64,000 nucleotides of DNA from the NCBI GenBank assembly GCA_014905825.1, contig JACGCN010000004.1, positions 620,001 through 684,000 on the forward strand, read 5' to 3'. This document shows positions 36,851-48,040 of this stretch, one piece after another. Both the position numbers and the translations under genes were made by a program. The notes beneath the pieces were generated by a model. It saw only the letters and a list, made by a program, of their open reading frames with translations, was not told where the DNA came from and did not search any database. Position 1 is the first letter of the stretch. Every line of letters starts with the position of its first letter. This DNA is from Lyophyllum atratum. Taxonomy: Eukaryota; Basidiomycota; Agaricomycetes; Agaricales; Lyophyllaceae.

Positions 36851-38997
36851 ATGTCTCTCCGACCTCCTTCCACCCCCTCGCCTGGCCCAAACGAGAATGG
36901 CAAGGCCAATTCTCGCCAATCCTTGGGACCTTCTGCAAGGGGAACCCCAGGCCTTGCGCCGGCATCTCCTCGCCCCGGAGCAGGAGCAGGATCAGGCGCC
37001 AGACCTACCAGCGAGCTTCTTGGTAGTGGTAGCGCTGGCATGTTTCAAACCCCAGAAGGTATGCGATTCCCGGAACGTCACGCAGATCGACACTCATGTT
37101 CTTCTCAGCGGAAGCCCTCGACCAATGGTTCGAGAATCTTCAGAACTATGAAGCTACTCTCGTATGCAGAATCACCCATCTAAAAACGTCTCAGAATCTG
37201 ACACCTTGTTTAGGAAGACATGGCTGCCGCCTCGCTGGACGTTAATTTTAAAGAAGAACTCAGTGCCATCGAGCAATGTAGGGAACTTTTTGAACGCGCC
37301 CAAACCCGTCGTTGCTCACTTCGTTCTGGTAAACAGGGTTTAAGGTTCTTTCAGAAGCCGAGCGCACAGCCGCTCTCTACAGCCTTCTTCAACATTCCAC
37401 TCAAGTTCAAATACGATTCTTCATCACGGTCTTGCAGCAGATGGCCAGATCTGATCCGATGACGGCTCTTCTCAGTCCAGCGATGGGAGGTATGCTCCTT
37501 TCAGTCTGTTTTCCCAGTATCTGTTGCTAAGGCACTCTCCCAGGCTCCATGCAAAGTCAAATGGAAGCCAAATTGGCGAGCCTTAAATCTCCTGGCCTCA
37601 AATCTGGCTTGCCCGCGTCCCCGACTGCACGCAACTTTAACCCAGGGAACCGCTCATCCCTGGTTCTGGATAACTCTTCCAACTTCTTGTCCCCCGAGTC
37701 TGCTGCGAACCCAAGCGGTAATGACGCTGCCGCTACCCTTGCACAGCAGAGGGCCAAGCTCAAGGCCAGCAATGCCGCTCACCGCATTTCGGCTCCTGTG
37801 CTCTCTGCCGGGAACGTCGATGGCCGCCCCACCTGGGCTGCTGGACCCCAGCTTAGTCAAGTTTCGGAACAAAATGCAGCTCAGGAGATCGCCGTCAATG
37901 CGTCGCGCCCCAAGAGCACCGAGTTCTCTGGCAGCCTGTCGCCGAGGCCTGGTGTTATTGGTGGAGGCGACGCCATAGTACCCGCTGCGAGTGATAGCTG
38001 GGCCAGCATGGTCAACACCCCGCTCATCCCCATGTTCCAGAAGGACACCCGCACCCAGAACCTTGACGCTGCTGCCAACAAGTTAAACGACTGGACCAGC
38101 AAGAATGCTGCCCCCGGCGTACCACGCATGGGTGATCCTACTATCCATCGTCGCACTAAGCCGATGGGCAATGAAGGCAGGGACCACAACAACAACGGCC
38201 CATCCAACGGCATGTATGACGACAACGGAAACCTCATCGGACAGCACCAAAATCAGCAATCGCGTGGCGGATCGCGCAACGTTAGCGGAAATAGTAACAA
38301 CGGCTTCGGTGGACCAGGGGGCTGGTCCGGGGGACGGAGCCCGGCGCTCTCAAACACATCTTCGAACAGGTTCGGTAATGATGACAACGGGAACAATCTC
38401 AATGGAATGAATGGTCTCGGGATGCCAATGGGCGGAATGAATATGGGATTGGGAAGCCCCGGAATCGGTATGCCCATGCCCGGGTTGGCTGGTATGGCCC
38501 CGATGAATCCGTTCAATATGAACATGCTTATGGGTATGGGCCTCACACCTGAGGCCCAGCTACTCGCGGCACAGATGGCGGCGAATGGGTTTGGGCAGCC
38601 CGGTTGGCTTGGAATGCAGCCGGTTTCTGCAGGAATCAACAGTAGACGCGGCCCCCCGAGCGGAAGGTCGCCTGGACTCAAGAGTGCGTCCTCTACTGGC
38701 AGTCGCGTAGATGGAGGGACGCCCAAGGGCGAGGAAGATGTCGATCCGGCGCTATTGAACGACATCCCTGCGTGGCTCAGGAGCCTGCGGCTGCACAAGT
38801 ACACACCTAACTTCGAGACCGCAAAGTGGCAGGATATGGTTATGATGGACGAGGCGGCGCTGGAGGCGAAGGGTGTCGCAGCGCTGGGGGCGAGGAGGAA
38901 AATGTTGAAGACGTTCGAGCTGGTGAGGAAGAAGATGGGGATGGATGAAGGCCCACCGAGCAGCCTCCCTCCCAGTGCGACGCTCAAGTCCGCTTGA
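36851..38997 (+). CDS. VTS1: SAM-domain RNA-binding protein Vts1 (Smaug homologue)
   Basis: Post-transcriptional regulator that binds Smaug recognition element hairpins in mRNAs and recruits decay factors in the cytoplasm. Exon 1 (36851-37058) encodes a Pro/Ser/Gly-rich start ([20 protein letters not shown]). Small exons then give [37 protein letters not shown] and [20 protein letters not shown], the conserved Vts1 N-terminal helical region. The long last exon (from ~37545) is low complexity, rich in Asn, Gly, Met and Ser. It ends with the SAM domain ([40 protein letters not shown]), whose basic face residues include LGARRKML. Stop 38995-38997. At least four introns, all early. Confidence 0.92.
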
Positions 38998-39697
38998 ACA
39001 GCCTGAAGAGGCTTACGACAGACTGTAGAAACAACATGGGCTGACCGGCCTGCATACCACAATCCCCCCTGCTCCTTTATTTGGGTTCCGTTTTACTGTC
39101 CTCTGCGTCCCGAACCTGCTACCCTCCCATATGCCCCCTCTCACTTTTCGTATTTCACACATCTTCTCAGTGGTCCTGTTGACAGTCCTTCCTACTTTTT
39201 TTTCGCCTCGTACATGACTTGACGAGTACTTCCCTTCTCTCAATAATTATTATTATGACCCTCTCGTTCGAGCGTCTTGAGGTGATAGGATGGATCTGAT
39301 GAGCACGCCATCATGTCTTTCCCCTTTGAACAAGGAATATTTCCGTTATCAGATTCCTTGTTCTTTCCTAACCTACATACCCAGATCATTGTATCTGGGG
39401 TTCTTACTTCTCATCTGCCTAGAGCAGCCTCGGGGCAGAATATATTTGGCCCCACAACCATGATCATGATCAGGGTAAACAAGGCGTCATGTATTTGGTT
39501 ATAAGAAGTCTTCCTCAAGTTCAAAATTTGCTGCTACTCTCATTTCTCTTCCCCTCTTCTCCCCTGTATAGTTATCCTTATTGTATATCCTCGTCACCGC
39601 GATGATACCCATATCTGACCGCAACCCGAGGAGCGCGGGCGCCTCGCCACTGCGCCCAGGTGTATACACTGGCACGGCATCCTACAAGCTCGACACC
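38998..39697. other. 3' flank of VTS1 and 5' flank of SDR gene
   Basis: Pyrimidine-rich, with ATTATTATTATT near 39245. I see no gene. It likely holds the VTS1 3'UTR and the promoter of the following SDR. Confidence 0.5.
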
Positions 39698-41005
39698 ATG
39701 TCGGTGGCCGATGAACTCCACCCAGTCATCAACGCGGGCCGTGTCGCAGTCATCACTGGTGCTGCCAGCGGCATTGGCAAAGCCGCCGCTCTGGAATTTG
39801 CCAAGTACGTCGTTGCTCGTCCGGGGAGACGGTTTGATGATGCTAAATCTTGTCCAACCTGTAGGCTTGGCCTCAAACTTGCCATTGCGGATGTAGAGGA
39901 AGAGAAGCTGAATGAGGTCGGGAAGCTGCTTGTGCAACAGATCGGGGAGGCGAACGTCTTGATCGTTCCTACCGATGTTGCGCAGATTGGCCAGGTTGTG
40001 AGGTTGAGAGACCGAGTCTATGAGGCTTGGGGTGAGGTGAGGATCATTGCGTCTGGTCCACACCCGCGCCACCGCTTCTTCACCCCCTTCCCTTCCCAAC
40101 CTTTCCGATGAGCTCATTCTCCTGCGGGCTCATTGGCTCACCCTTCCACCCGAGGACTGTTGCTCACACTCATCCAGGTTGCGGTGCTCATGAACAATGC
40201 TGGCATCGGTGCCAAGGGCACATCTTGGGATGGGCTCGACAATTGGCACAGGGTCTTCAATGTGAACCTTTTCGGGTGAGCTGATTATTCAACGCGGCTG
40301 CAATTGAGCTTCTCCTGACGCATTGCGCTACCTCTCCGCAGCATTGTCAATGTGCAGCAGACGTTCGTTCCGGTGAGTTAGCTACTGTGTCTCATCTAAT
40401 GGGAATTTGCTGACAGCCATCTGTGTAGTCGATGCTTCATCAGGAGAACCAGGCCATGATCATTAACACCGGCTCCAAGCAGGGCATCACGAACCCCCCG
40501 TACGTCAGCTTCTTCGAGGTCCTTGTGCAGTTTTCTCATCTTCTTTTCGTCCACAGCGGCAATGCAGCCTACAACGCCTCTAAAGCTGCCGTGAAGAGTC
40601 TTACAGAAGGACTCGCCCACGAGCTACGCTCCCGTCCGGAGAGTAACGTGACGGCGCACCTATTCGTGTACGTCGTTTTCGATCATGTTCCTTACGCTTT
40701 TCGTTTACGCTGCTGACAGGCCCGGATGGACCTTCACCGGGATGACATCAAGCGGCGGTGTCGAGAAACCGGCTGGCGCATGGTCCGCAGAGGAGACCGT
40801 GCTTTACATGTTGGACCACGTCCGTTCCGGTGAATTCTATATCCTCGTGCCGGACAACGAGACGAAGCGCGAGGTGGATCAGTTGAGGATCATGTGGGGA
40901 GCGGCTGATATCGCTGAAGGTCGGCCCGCGTTAAGTCGTTGGCATCCGAACTACAAGGCATTGTACGAGGAGTACATAAGAGATGGGCTGGCCCAGCTTG
41001 ATTAG
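39698..41005 (+). CDS. Short-chain dehydrogenase/reductase
   Basis: Classical SDR, NAD(P)-dependent, substrate unknown. The start MSVADELHPVINAGRVAVIT fits the family best; in-frame upstream ATGs (39581 on) would add up to 39 residues. Motifs: ITGAASGIGKAAALEFAK (cofactor), an intron, LGLKLAIADVEEEKL, VPTDVAQIGQV, another intron, then AVLMNNAGIGAKG, WDGLDNWHRVFNVNLFG, IVNVQQTFVP, MIINTGSKQGITNPP and AAYNASKAAVKSLTEGLAHE with YxxxK. The C-terminus is PGWTFTGMTSSG, ETVLYMLDHVRSGEFYILVP and YEEYIRDGLAQLD, ending at 41003-41005. At least six short introns. This is not a near copy of the SDR at 18.8 kb. Confidence 0.87.
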
Positions 41006-41544
41006 ATGCCTATGTTCCGGCAGCCTCGATTGCTTTTCTTGGCTCCAAAATAGTGGCTGCTGTATACGTGTATCGATGTGCTCTCTAGAAGTCTTGAATC
41101 CAAATTTGTACCATTGTCTGCTGAACATGGGTTCAACCAGGTTCTAAGTAGAGGCCTATAATTAACAACGTAAAAAGAAATATCATGCAGGACCGGCGAA
41201 CGGTGAACACGAAGAACCACCGATTGCCCACCGAAGCTCGTTATCTCAATCATGACAGCAACTATCAACAAAATCGCGGTTCAGCACAGCGGTAGATGCT
41301 GCTAGTACTACTAGCTTTAAGCAGGGCAGCGCTGGGTTTAAAACTCCATTCCACCCGGTGACCCACGGGTCGCGTTTTGACTGTCACGATCCTACCTGTC
41401 GGACTCGCTCTAAACCAGCTCTTAGCTATGATATCCCTTGACGATACGACTATTCTCCGTCTTGGATCAGTTGGAAGCTCAGGACTCCTTTAGTATCAGA
41501 TATGTCTCCTCTATGAACTGGATCGTCCCTCAACAGCTTGCATC

Positions 41545-41584
41545 AAGGATGAAGTAGATAAGTCCGAGACGCTACTTCATCCTT
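41545..41584. repeat. Perfect 13-bp inverted repeat (hairpin)
   Basis: AAGGATGAAGTAG at 41545-41557 is followed after a 14-nt spacer by its exact reverse complement CTACTTCATCCTT at 41572-41584. It lies in the intergenic region upstream of the 42.1-kb gene. Confidence 0.85.
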
Positions 41585-41689
41585 AGTCTTCAGGCTCGAA
41601 AATCAAAAGCACTTAACACAAAAGTGGACAACTATCCGGTGGAGTCTCATGTAAAAACGCCACCATCTCGGTCACTCCGCAGTATTCAT

Positions 41690-41985
41690 CTTGCGCTCCT
41701 GCCTATCACTCTACGCCGCAATTCTCGATTCAACTGCTAGAATTCGCGTCCCAACTAAGGCTGACCGACGAGATACGAGTCTATATCGGCGATGCGCTGA
41801 ATCGTGGTCGTGGCTGACAAGTGGCTGACCGTCAATCTATTCTTGCTCTTCTGCCTACTACTCTACACCGCAATTCTCGATTCAACTCCTAAAATTCCAA
41901 GTCCAACCGAGGCTGACCGACGAGAGACGAGTCTAGATCGGCGACGTGCCGAATTCTGGTCGTGGCTGACAAGTGGCTGACCGTC
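41690..41985. repeat. Two-copy ~152-bp tandem repeat in promoter region
   Basis: The sequence from about 41690 (gcctatcactctacgccgca) recurs with an offset of 152 bp (gcctactactctacaccgca). The two share the blocks attctcgattcaact, ggctgaccgacgaga, tcggcga and the 3' block gtggctgacaagtggctgac. Each copy therefore carries two GTGGCTGAC elements. The array ends about 40 bp before a TATA box. Confidence 0.85.
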
Positions 41986-42024
41986 GTTCCACTTGATCTA
42001 TTCTCAGAATGGCAATGGGCTCAT

Positions 42025-42032
42025 CTATAAAA
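42025..42032 (+). promoter_or_regulatory. TATA box of the 42.1-kb gene
   Basis: TATAAAAG lies 91 bp upstream of the ATG at 42116, with a pyrimidine- and CCA-rich leader between. Confidence 0.6.
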
Positions 42033-42115
42033 GACCTCGACGATGGTCAACCACCACAGTTTACCAACCTCCACCATCCCCGATACATATATCACCTCTA
42101 CTGCTTATATCTATC

Positions 42116-44507
42116 ATGCGCTTCACGCTCAAACAATCCTCTCTCGCCAACACTGGCCCGCAGGTCGGGTTCAGGATTGACTTCCTCGGGGCCGCAGCCC
42201 TCATCCTCGCCACAGTCGCTTATCAGCACATCCCCCAATCTCAGCCAACTCTGCTCGGGCGATACGGTTCTTCCGCTATCCCGATGCCGCCCCCTCCACC
42301 TGCAACCAGCGCCACCAAGCCCGCACCCTCGAGGACAGCCCCCTTCGGAAGCTTTCAAAGCGATTCCGAATTGCCTCATGCTCCCTACATCCCGCTTTCT
42401 GTCGTGGCAGGGGGTCTTCTCGTTGGTGCTGGTATGTCGCCCGTCCCTTCCGCTTGTCATCACCTGAACTAAACCCTTGATAGCAACCTTCGCCGCCGCC
42501 GCTGTAAAACACACGAAGGCGCGCAAGGATGGTCAGCCTCCTTCTGGGAACGATGATGAAGCCGAGGAGGACGAGGACGTTAACGAACAAAGTCACGATA
42601 AAGATGAAGACGGCGATTCCGGCCACGGTGATCCTGGAGATCCCGACGACCCCCCTCCCCCATCAAGCGGCTCCAAGGTCGAGTATGACCCTCCGCACGC
42701 TCCACTCCCCACCCAAATTCGGTACACCTTCCTGCTCGTAGTCATTCTCTCCGCCCTCACCCTCGCCTTCACCTACACCCGCTTCTTTCCCGCCTACACC
42801 ACGTCGTTCCGTAAGATGCTCGACAGAGCGGCCAGGGCTTTTTCTTGCAACATCGGCCCACGCCTAAATTCTGTGGGGCTTACAACGGGACTGAAGGACA
42901 TCCCGCTCAAGCTTAGCGGGTCCATCCAGTACGCTTCCACACAGCTATTCAATGTCACGACAGAATTCGTCCTAGAACTAGTATTGGCTACCATTGCTTC
43001 CCCTGCTGTCGCCCTTGCTTGGCGAACCTTCGACGTATGTCAACCCCAGCCGTGGTGGACGCTGGGGTCGGATCAACCTTCGAACGTCGCGGAGGCAGCT
43101 TCGGCACCTGCGATGACTCAAACGAGGGTGGCTTTGCCGGCGGTTCTGAGCCATTGCTGGACCTTAGCAGGTGGTTTGTTGGTGTCAGCCCTCGTCGGAG
43201 CTTGGGTTACCCGGCAGCGTAGGGGTTGTCCAGGTCGGCCTGTCATAATGACGCCGGTAGAACCGGGCGATGAGGCCATCATGGAGGATAATGTGGCCCT
43301 TGAAGAAGAAGATTTGCAGTCGTTCAAGTTACCCGCAATCCTCCCGATTCCCGACGTACAACACTCAGAACCCCCGGCGCTGGACGTCGTCACCACTCCC
43401 GGCGCGTCCCCTCTCCCTGGCAATGATGTGGGAAGGCTGCATGATCCCCTCGAGGTCCCTTTGCCCGAAGACGACGAGGCAGATTGGGACGAGGTGGCGA
43501 TGCTTTCTCCACCCAGAGATGACGGCGAAGACTGGCATCACGCGCTTTCTATTCCCCTTCCTGATGATACCGACGACGGCTGGGTAGAGGAAGTCCCAGG
43601 CAGAACGGGGGTAGCTGAGGTGAGTTATAACCTTGCTCCTTGATCGTCTATCATTTCTAAGTGTTCTCTTTTGCATCTTTAGGCATCTTCTTCTACACCA
43701 AGTGTATCCTCGATTTCAAATTCTCTCGCAACTCCAGTCGACACAATCACAGCATCGGATGTGAGACCGGAACTCAAGGGTCTCGAGTCTTCACGCTGGG
43801 CACCTGCCTTCACGTCTAATCCCACCGCAGCATCGCAAGCATCAACGTCCAATGTGTCTGACGGGTCTAGGAAGTTGAAGCACCAGCAGAGAAGGGCTCA
43901 GCAGAGGCAGAACAAGAAGAACAAACATCTGGTACCTCTCCTAGCCGACCTCGCTCTCGACACCCCAACCGAAATGGCGCCGCAGGACGGGCCGAGTGTA
44001 GTGTCGCATACTGGCAAGGAAGAGGAGGACGGGGATAACGCGCCTATGTTTCTCTCGACGGGACTGGGAGCTGGGGATGTCATAATCTTAGACGTGGTGG
44101 AGGAGGCGGTGCCCATGTGCGCGTTGATGACCGGAGTAGAGAAGGCTTTGCCCAGGGTGCGCTTCAACGTCTTCTCTCCTCTTTCACTCGTTAATTCGCC
44201 TCTTTAGCCTTCTACATCCCGGCCAATCCTACAGCTCAGCGCCGCCGTAAACACCACCATCCCAAGCCCAAGCCCCGCTCTTACTGCCCCTCAATCCGCT
44301 GCCAACTTCGTTGAACAGCAGAAGCCACCCAGACCCGCACCTCTCAGCACGGGGCCCAACCCGTCGGACATGGACGTTTCTGATGAACCTTGGAAGACGA
44401 AGAATCGCAACAGAAGGGCCAGGCAGAGGGTGAATAAGAGGAACAGGTGGTTGGTGCCTCTTCTCGGCGATATACCTCTCGACACTGGGCCGCGAGGTGG
44501 AAAGTAA
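42116..44507 (+). CDS. Acidic polytopic membrane protein, orphan, with two basic NKxN..LVPLL motifs
   Basis: No family recognised. The start MRFTLKQSSLANTG leads to a first hydrophobic segment (FLGAAALILATVAYQHIP) and a second (YIPLSVVAGGLLVGAG, crossing an intron with donor gtatgtcg at 42432). A highly acidic linker follows (DDEAEEDEDVNEQSHDKDED). Further TM helices are YTFLLVVILSALTLAFTYTR, TEFVLELVLATIASPAVALA and TLAGGLLVSALVGAWV. Then comes a long acidic, Pro-rich cytosolic tail (PLPEDDEADWDEVAML). Introns near 43618-43681 and 44160-44208 join the tail exons. Two related basic motifs occur, RRAQQRQNKKNKHLVPLLAD and RRARQRVNKRNRWLVPLLGD, the second at the extreme C-terminus, which ends PRGGK at 44505-44507. 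Expression is likely TATA-driven. Role unknown. Confidence 0.7.
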
Positions 44508-46504
44508 AGGGTTCGGATGAGATGTGGTATTAGTAACCAGGGCCAAATGATGGAGGGCAATGGAGGAGAGGGGAGGAGAGCAGGAAGATGGGATCCCCCT
44601 GTCGCTGACGAGTGTTCAGGGTGTGGTCCCAGTTCGGACTAGGCGGACAGTTGACGAATTGAACGCCAGTCTCTTCCTTTCTGCCAGTTCTTCTTTTTTT
44701 CTCCATTCGCTGCGTCTCACCGGCCCTTAGGATCATCCAATACCTTTGCCTCGTTGAAGCAATGCCTATTTATTGTATCCTCTTATCTCTATCATTTCTT
44801 TCTCGTTTCGTGATATACGTCTCTGTATTCTTAAATCTAAATCATTGTACTTCAATATCGATACACATATATATATTGCCTGCCCTCCAACCTATGTGCG
44901 ATACTGTATTGCAAAGCCTAAGCGACAAAAAGGCAACCAATAGCCAACACTCGGCTTTGCTTGCACTAGTTAGCGTTGCACAGCCCTCGCACCCTGTGGT
45001 TAAGGTGATGCCTTCGTCTGAACGCATAATCCCAGACTATTGAAGGCCTATTCAAGGATCGGTGCAGGGAACATCAACCAAACGAATCAAGCTCCATCAT
45101 GCTGCGCCTTGCTCGTGGACCCAGTGGTAAAGCTTCTTCTACCGGCTACCGCCTTTCTTGAGCAGTCAAAGCAGCCTGTAGACCTTAGCCTCCTGCTGAG
45201 AAACATCTCGAATAGGCAGCGTCTGAAGCCTCAGCCAAAGCAACTCTTTTGATAACTAGAAGTTGAACGCATTTCCGCCGTACATCAAGGTCGGTGACAT
45301 CAGGCCACGAGGACCATCACTGAAGTCCGTCTCCACGCGTCGCAGGGGACAGGGTGCCGGCTTTGAGGATGTGACCGTCATACCTTTCTAGTTTCAATGT
45401 AGTTCAGAAAAACCGCTTCATATCCACGTTTCGGAAATTTGTGTAGACGTGGTTCTCCACATACAGGTCCGAGATGCTGACCAAAGGAACTTCGTTGGGC
45501 GGCTAGGAATTGCTCTCCGGATGGCGTCCTCGTCCAGCGGCCGACGTAGGTCCGCAAGTCCAGCAGGGGGTTTAAGCAGATGCAGGACCAATGTAAATGC
45601 TCCTCGAGACAGAGGTTTAGCAGGCAGCGTACATCTGTATGCGAGAAAGACAACCAATAGGACATGGTTTGACCTCTCCAGCAATAATTGTCGTTTCCAA
45701 ACTTCAAGAAGAATGGTACTTCAAAACACTTTGACACCATGTTAGTTCTGTCATATGTCCGCGCGCGCAAGCTGGAACGTACTTCAGGTGATGCAGTCAA
45801 AAGCTCTATCGGGTCCCGGCTCTGACTTGCAAGTTGCAAGAGTCCTAAGGTAGAGGACATCCAATTGGGCCAAGATCGCCGTTGCCATCGCTATACATAT
45901 CGAAGTGCATCCTGGAGTTGAGGCATGTGCTCGAAGGTAAGTATGACGATACAAGATGGACCATGGGACATCTCGTCCAACAGCCAAAAAATTGAAGCTG
46001 GCAAGTGGTTCCCATAACAAAGTTGCTTTGCAGGGTCACTTTGCATTCGCACGTCTGTCGAAGGTTCGCATTGAGTCGGGACAGCAGAGTCGCTGATTCC
46101 GTCCAGCCTATCAAATCCCTTGATCTGCCTGTGGTCTTGCTATACTAGCAACGACAGCGTATTCTGTCAAAGGACCATGTGCCATCCTCGGAGCATCTCT
46201 GATTTTTTCTCGCGAGGCCAGGATTGTTGCCATGGATGATGAGAAACAAAGTCGATCAATTGTGGTTCCTCGGTGACCGCCACCTACCGACCACCTACAG
46301 TACATAAAGCCCAGCGGAAAGATGATGCTCCCATTTCGGCCCCTTCTACCTTCTCAACGTTCCTTTTCCCTCTCGACTGGGTCGAACTCAGCATTCAAAT
46401 CGCACGAACTAACCTTCGCAGGACGCGCCCAAACGTTCTTTCAGCCCCAGGCTTGACGCTGCAGGACCTTTTTTCAAACATTCAAATTCTCTCGACCTGT
46501 GACA
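44508..46504. other. Intergenic region, possible weak gene remnants
   Basis: About 2 kb without a convincing gene. The minus-strand open frame 45860-45378 is 160 codons but has no recognisable domain. Frames at 46020-45784 and 46114-45845 overlap in different phases and may be remnants. A TATA-like cataaag (46303-46309) and CT-rich sequence from 46340 precede the secreted protein gene. Confidence 0.45.
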
Positions 46505-48040
46505 ATGAAGTTCGCGCTCACTATCGTTCCTATTGCGTCGGCACTCTTGGTGTCCGCTGCCCCATATAACTTGAAGCGCGCTGTTGATCCAGCTCTTGTG
46601 CCCGAGTTTGGGCTCGCCGCAGGTTTGAACCCGACTGGTACCGGTGATTGCGACGGAACCAGGAATGCCGCAGGCCAAGTTGTCAAAATTCCCTGTGCGT
46701 GCCCGCCTGAGAGGGAGGCGTTTATCCAGGTGAGTCGTGAAATGTATATTGTGGGTTTTTGATCTAATCTCTCGTTATGTATAGTCGCTCAACGCGAACG
46801 TGGCCGCTGGAAAGGCTGTCAACAACCCATCTGTTGCCGTATCCTTCCCCACTGATGGCTCCAAGGCATCTCAACTCACCCGCATGCAAGCCGCGCTCGT
46901 GACTCTGCAAAATCTCAACGGCCCTGGAAAGGGTTGCCCAGCTGCTTCCACGACCTTCCTCGCTCAACAGAAAGCTATTCAAGATGGTAACGTTCCGGCC
47001 GCTCCTGCTCCTGCCCCTGCTCCTGCCCCCGCACCAGCACCAGCACCGGCTGCTGGTGGTGTTGACCCCGCGTTGGTCCCGCAGTTCGGACTCTCCTCTG
47101 GTTTGAACCCCACTGGCACAGGGGATTGTGATGGTATCACCAACGCCGCTGGCCAGGTAGTGAAGATCCCATGCGCATGCCCGCCCGACAGGAAGTCTTT
47201 CATCCAAGTAAGTGATACAGTATACTTCGGCACGAGTTAGCTATAATAAAGCTCCGTTCCGATATCTAGTCCTTGAGCGCCAATGTCGCGGCCGGCTTCG
47301 CTGTGAACAACCCCTCGACCAAGATCTCCTTCCCAACCGATGGCTCCAAGGACGCGCAACTCACCCGCATGCAAGCCGCCCTCGTCACTCTGCAGAACCT
47401 TAACGGTCCTGGCAAAGGCTTCCCGGCTGCATCTACCACCTTCCTTGCTCAACAAAAGGCCATCCAGGACGGTAACGCCCCGGCTGCATCCGCTCCAGCA
47501 CCCGCTCCAGCACCCGCCCCTGCACCCGCCCCCGCACCTGCGCCGGCCCCGGCCCCTGCGCCAGCCGCTGGTGGCGTTGACCCTGCCCTCGTTCCCGACC
47601 TCGGCCATCCCTCTGGCTTGAACCCCACCGGCACCGGTGACTGTGACGGGATCACCAACGCCGCAGGCCAGGTTGTCAAGATCCCCTGCTCCTGCCCCCC
47701 TGACCGCGCGACCTTCATTAAGGTACTAGCTATCGTATACTCCTCTACTCTGACACACTTGCTGACACCTTCCTTCATTGCAGGCCTTGAACGCTAACGT
47801 TGCCGCTGGAAAGGCCGTCAACAACCCCTCTGTGTCCTTGTCGTTCCCCACTGACAATTCAAACCAGTCAAAGGCGGCGCGTATTGTCGCCTCGCTGATT
47901 ACGCTCCAAAACCTCAATGGGCCGGGTGTTGGTTGCCCAGCTGCTTCTACCACGCTCTCGGTATGCTGGCCCTCTTGCGTTGTTTACCTGCATCTGCTCA
48001 TCGAGATATCTAGGCTCAACTCAAGGCTGTTCAGGGATAG
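46505..48040 (+). CDS. Secreted protein of three tandem ~105-residue Cys-containing modules joined by Ala-Pro linkers
   Basis: A signal peptide (MKFALTIVPIASALLVSAAP) and KR site lead into three copies of one module. Each has VDPALVP, GLNPTGTGDCDG, NAAGQVVKIPC and CPP, an intron, then (S/A)L-ANVAAG-AVNNPS, SFPTD, LITLQNLNGPG or close, and PAASTT. Modules 1-2 and 2-3 are separated by (AP)n linkers, the second longer. Every module carries a phase-0 intron at the same place (after FIQ, FIQ and FIK), so whole exon pairs were duplicated. A final intron (gtatgctgg..tatctag) adds AQLKAVQG before TAG at 48038-48040. Modules 1 and 3 have GCPAAS while module 2 has GFPAAS, losing one of four cysteines. 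Such modules occur in basidiomycete small secreted proteins; function unknown. Confidence 0.8.

Larger units (their letters stand above)
41006..42115. other. Intergenic region with tandem repeats and a hairpin
   Basis: No coding sequence recognised. It contains a 13-bp-stem hairpin, a two-copy ~152-bp tandem repeat and a TATA element serving the next gene; each is listed separately. Confidence 0.6.

Noticed and set aside
38253..39062. 269-codon minus-strand open frame
   Set aside because: It is antisense to the low-complexity part and SAM domain of VTS1; its Pro/Ile-rich composition is that of a shadow of Gly/Asn/Met codons.
45378..46305. Minus-strand open frames of up to 160 codons
   Set aside because: No recognisable domain, overlapping in different phases, and no convincing splice model. 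Mentioned only as a possible remnant.
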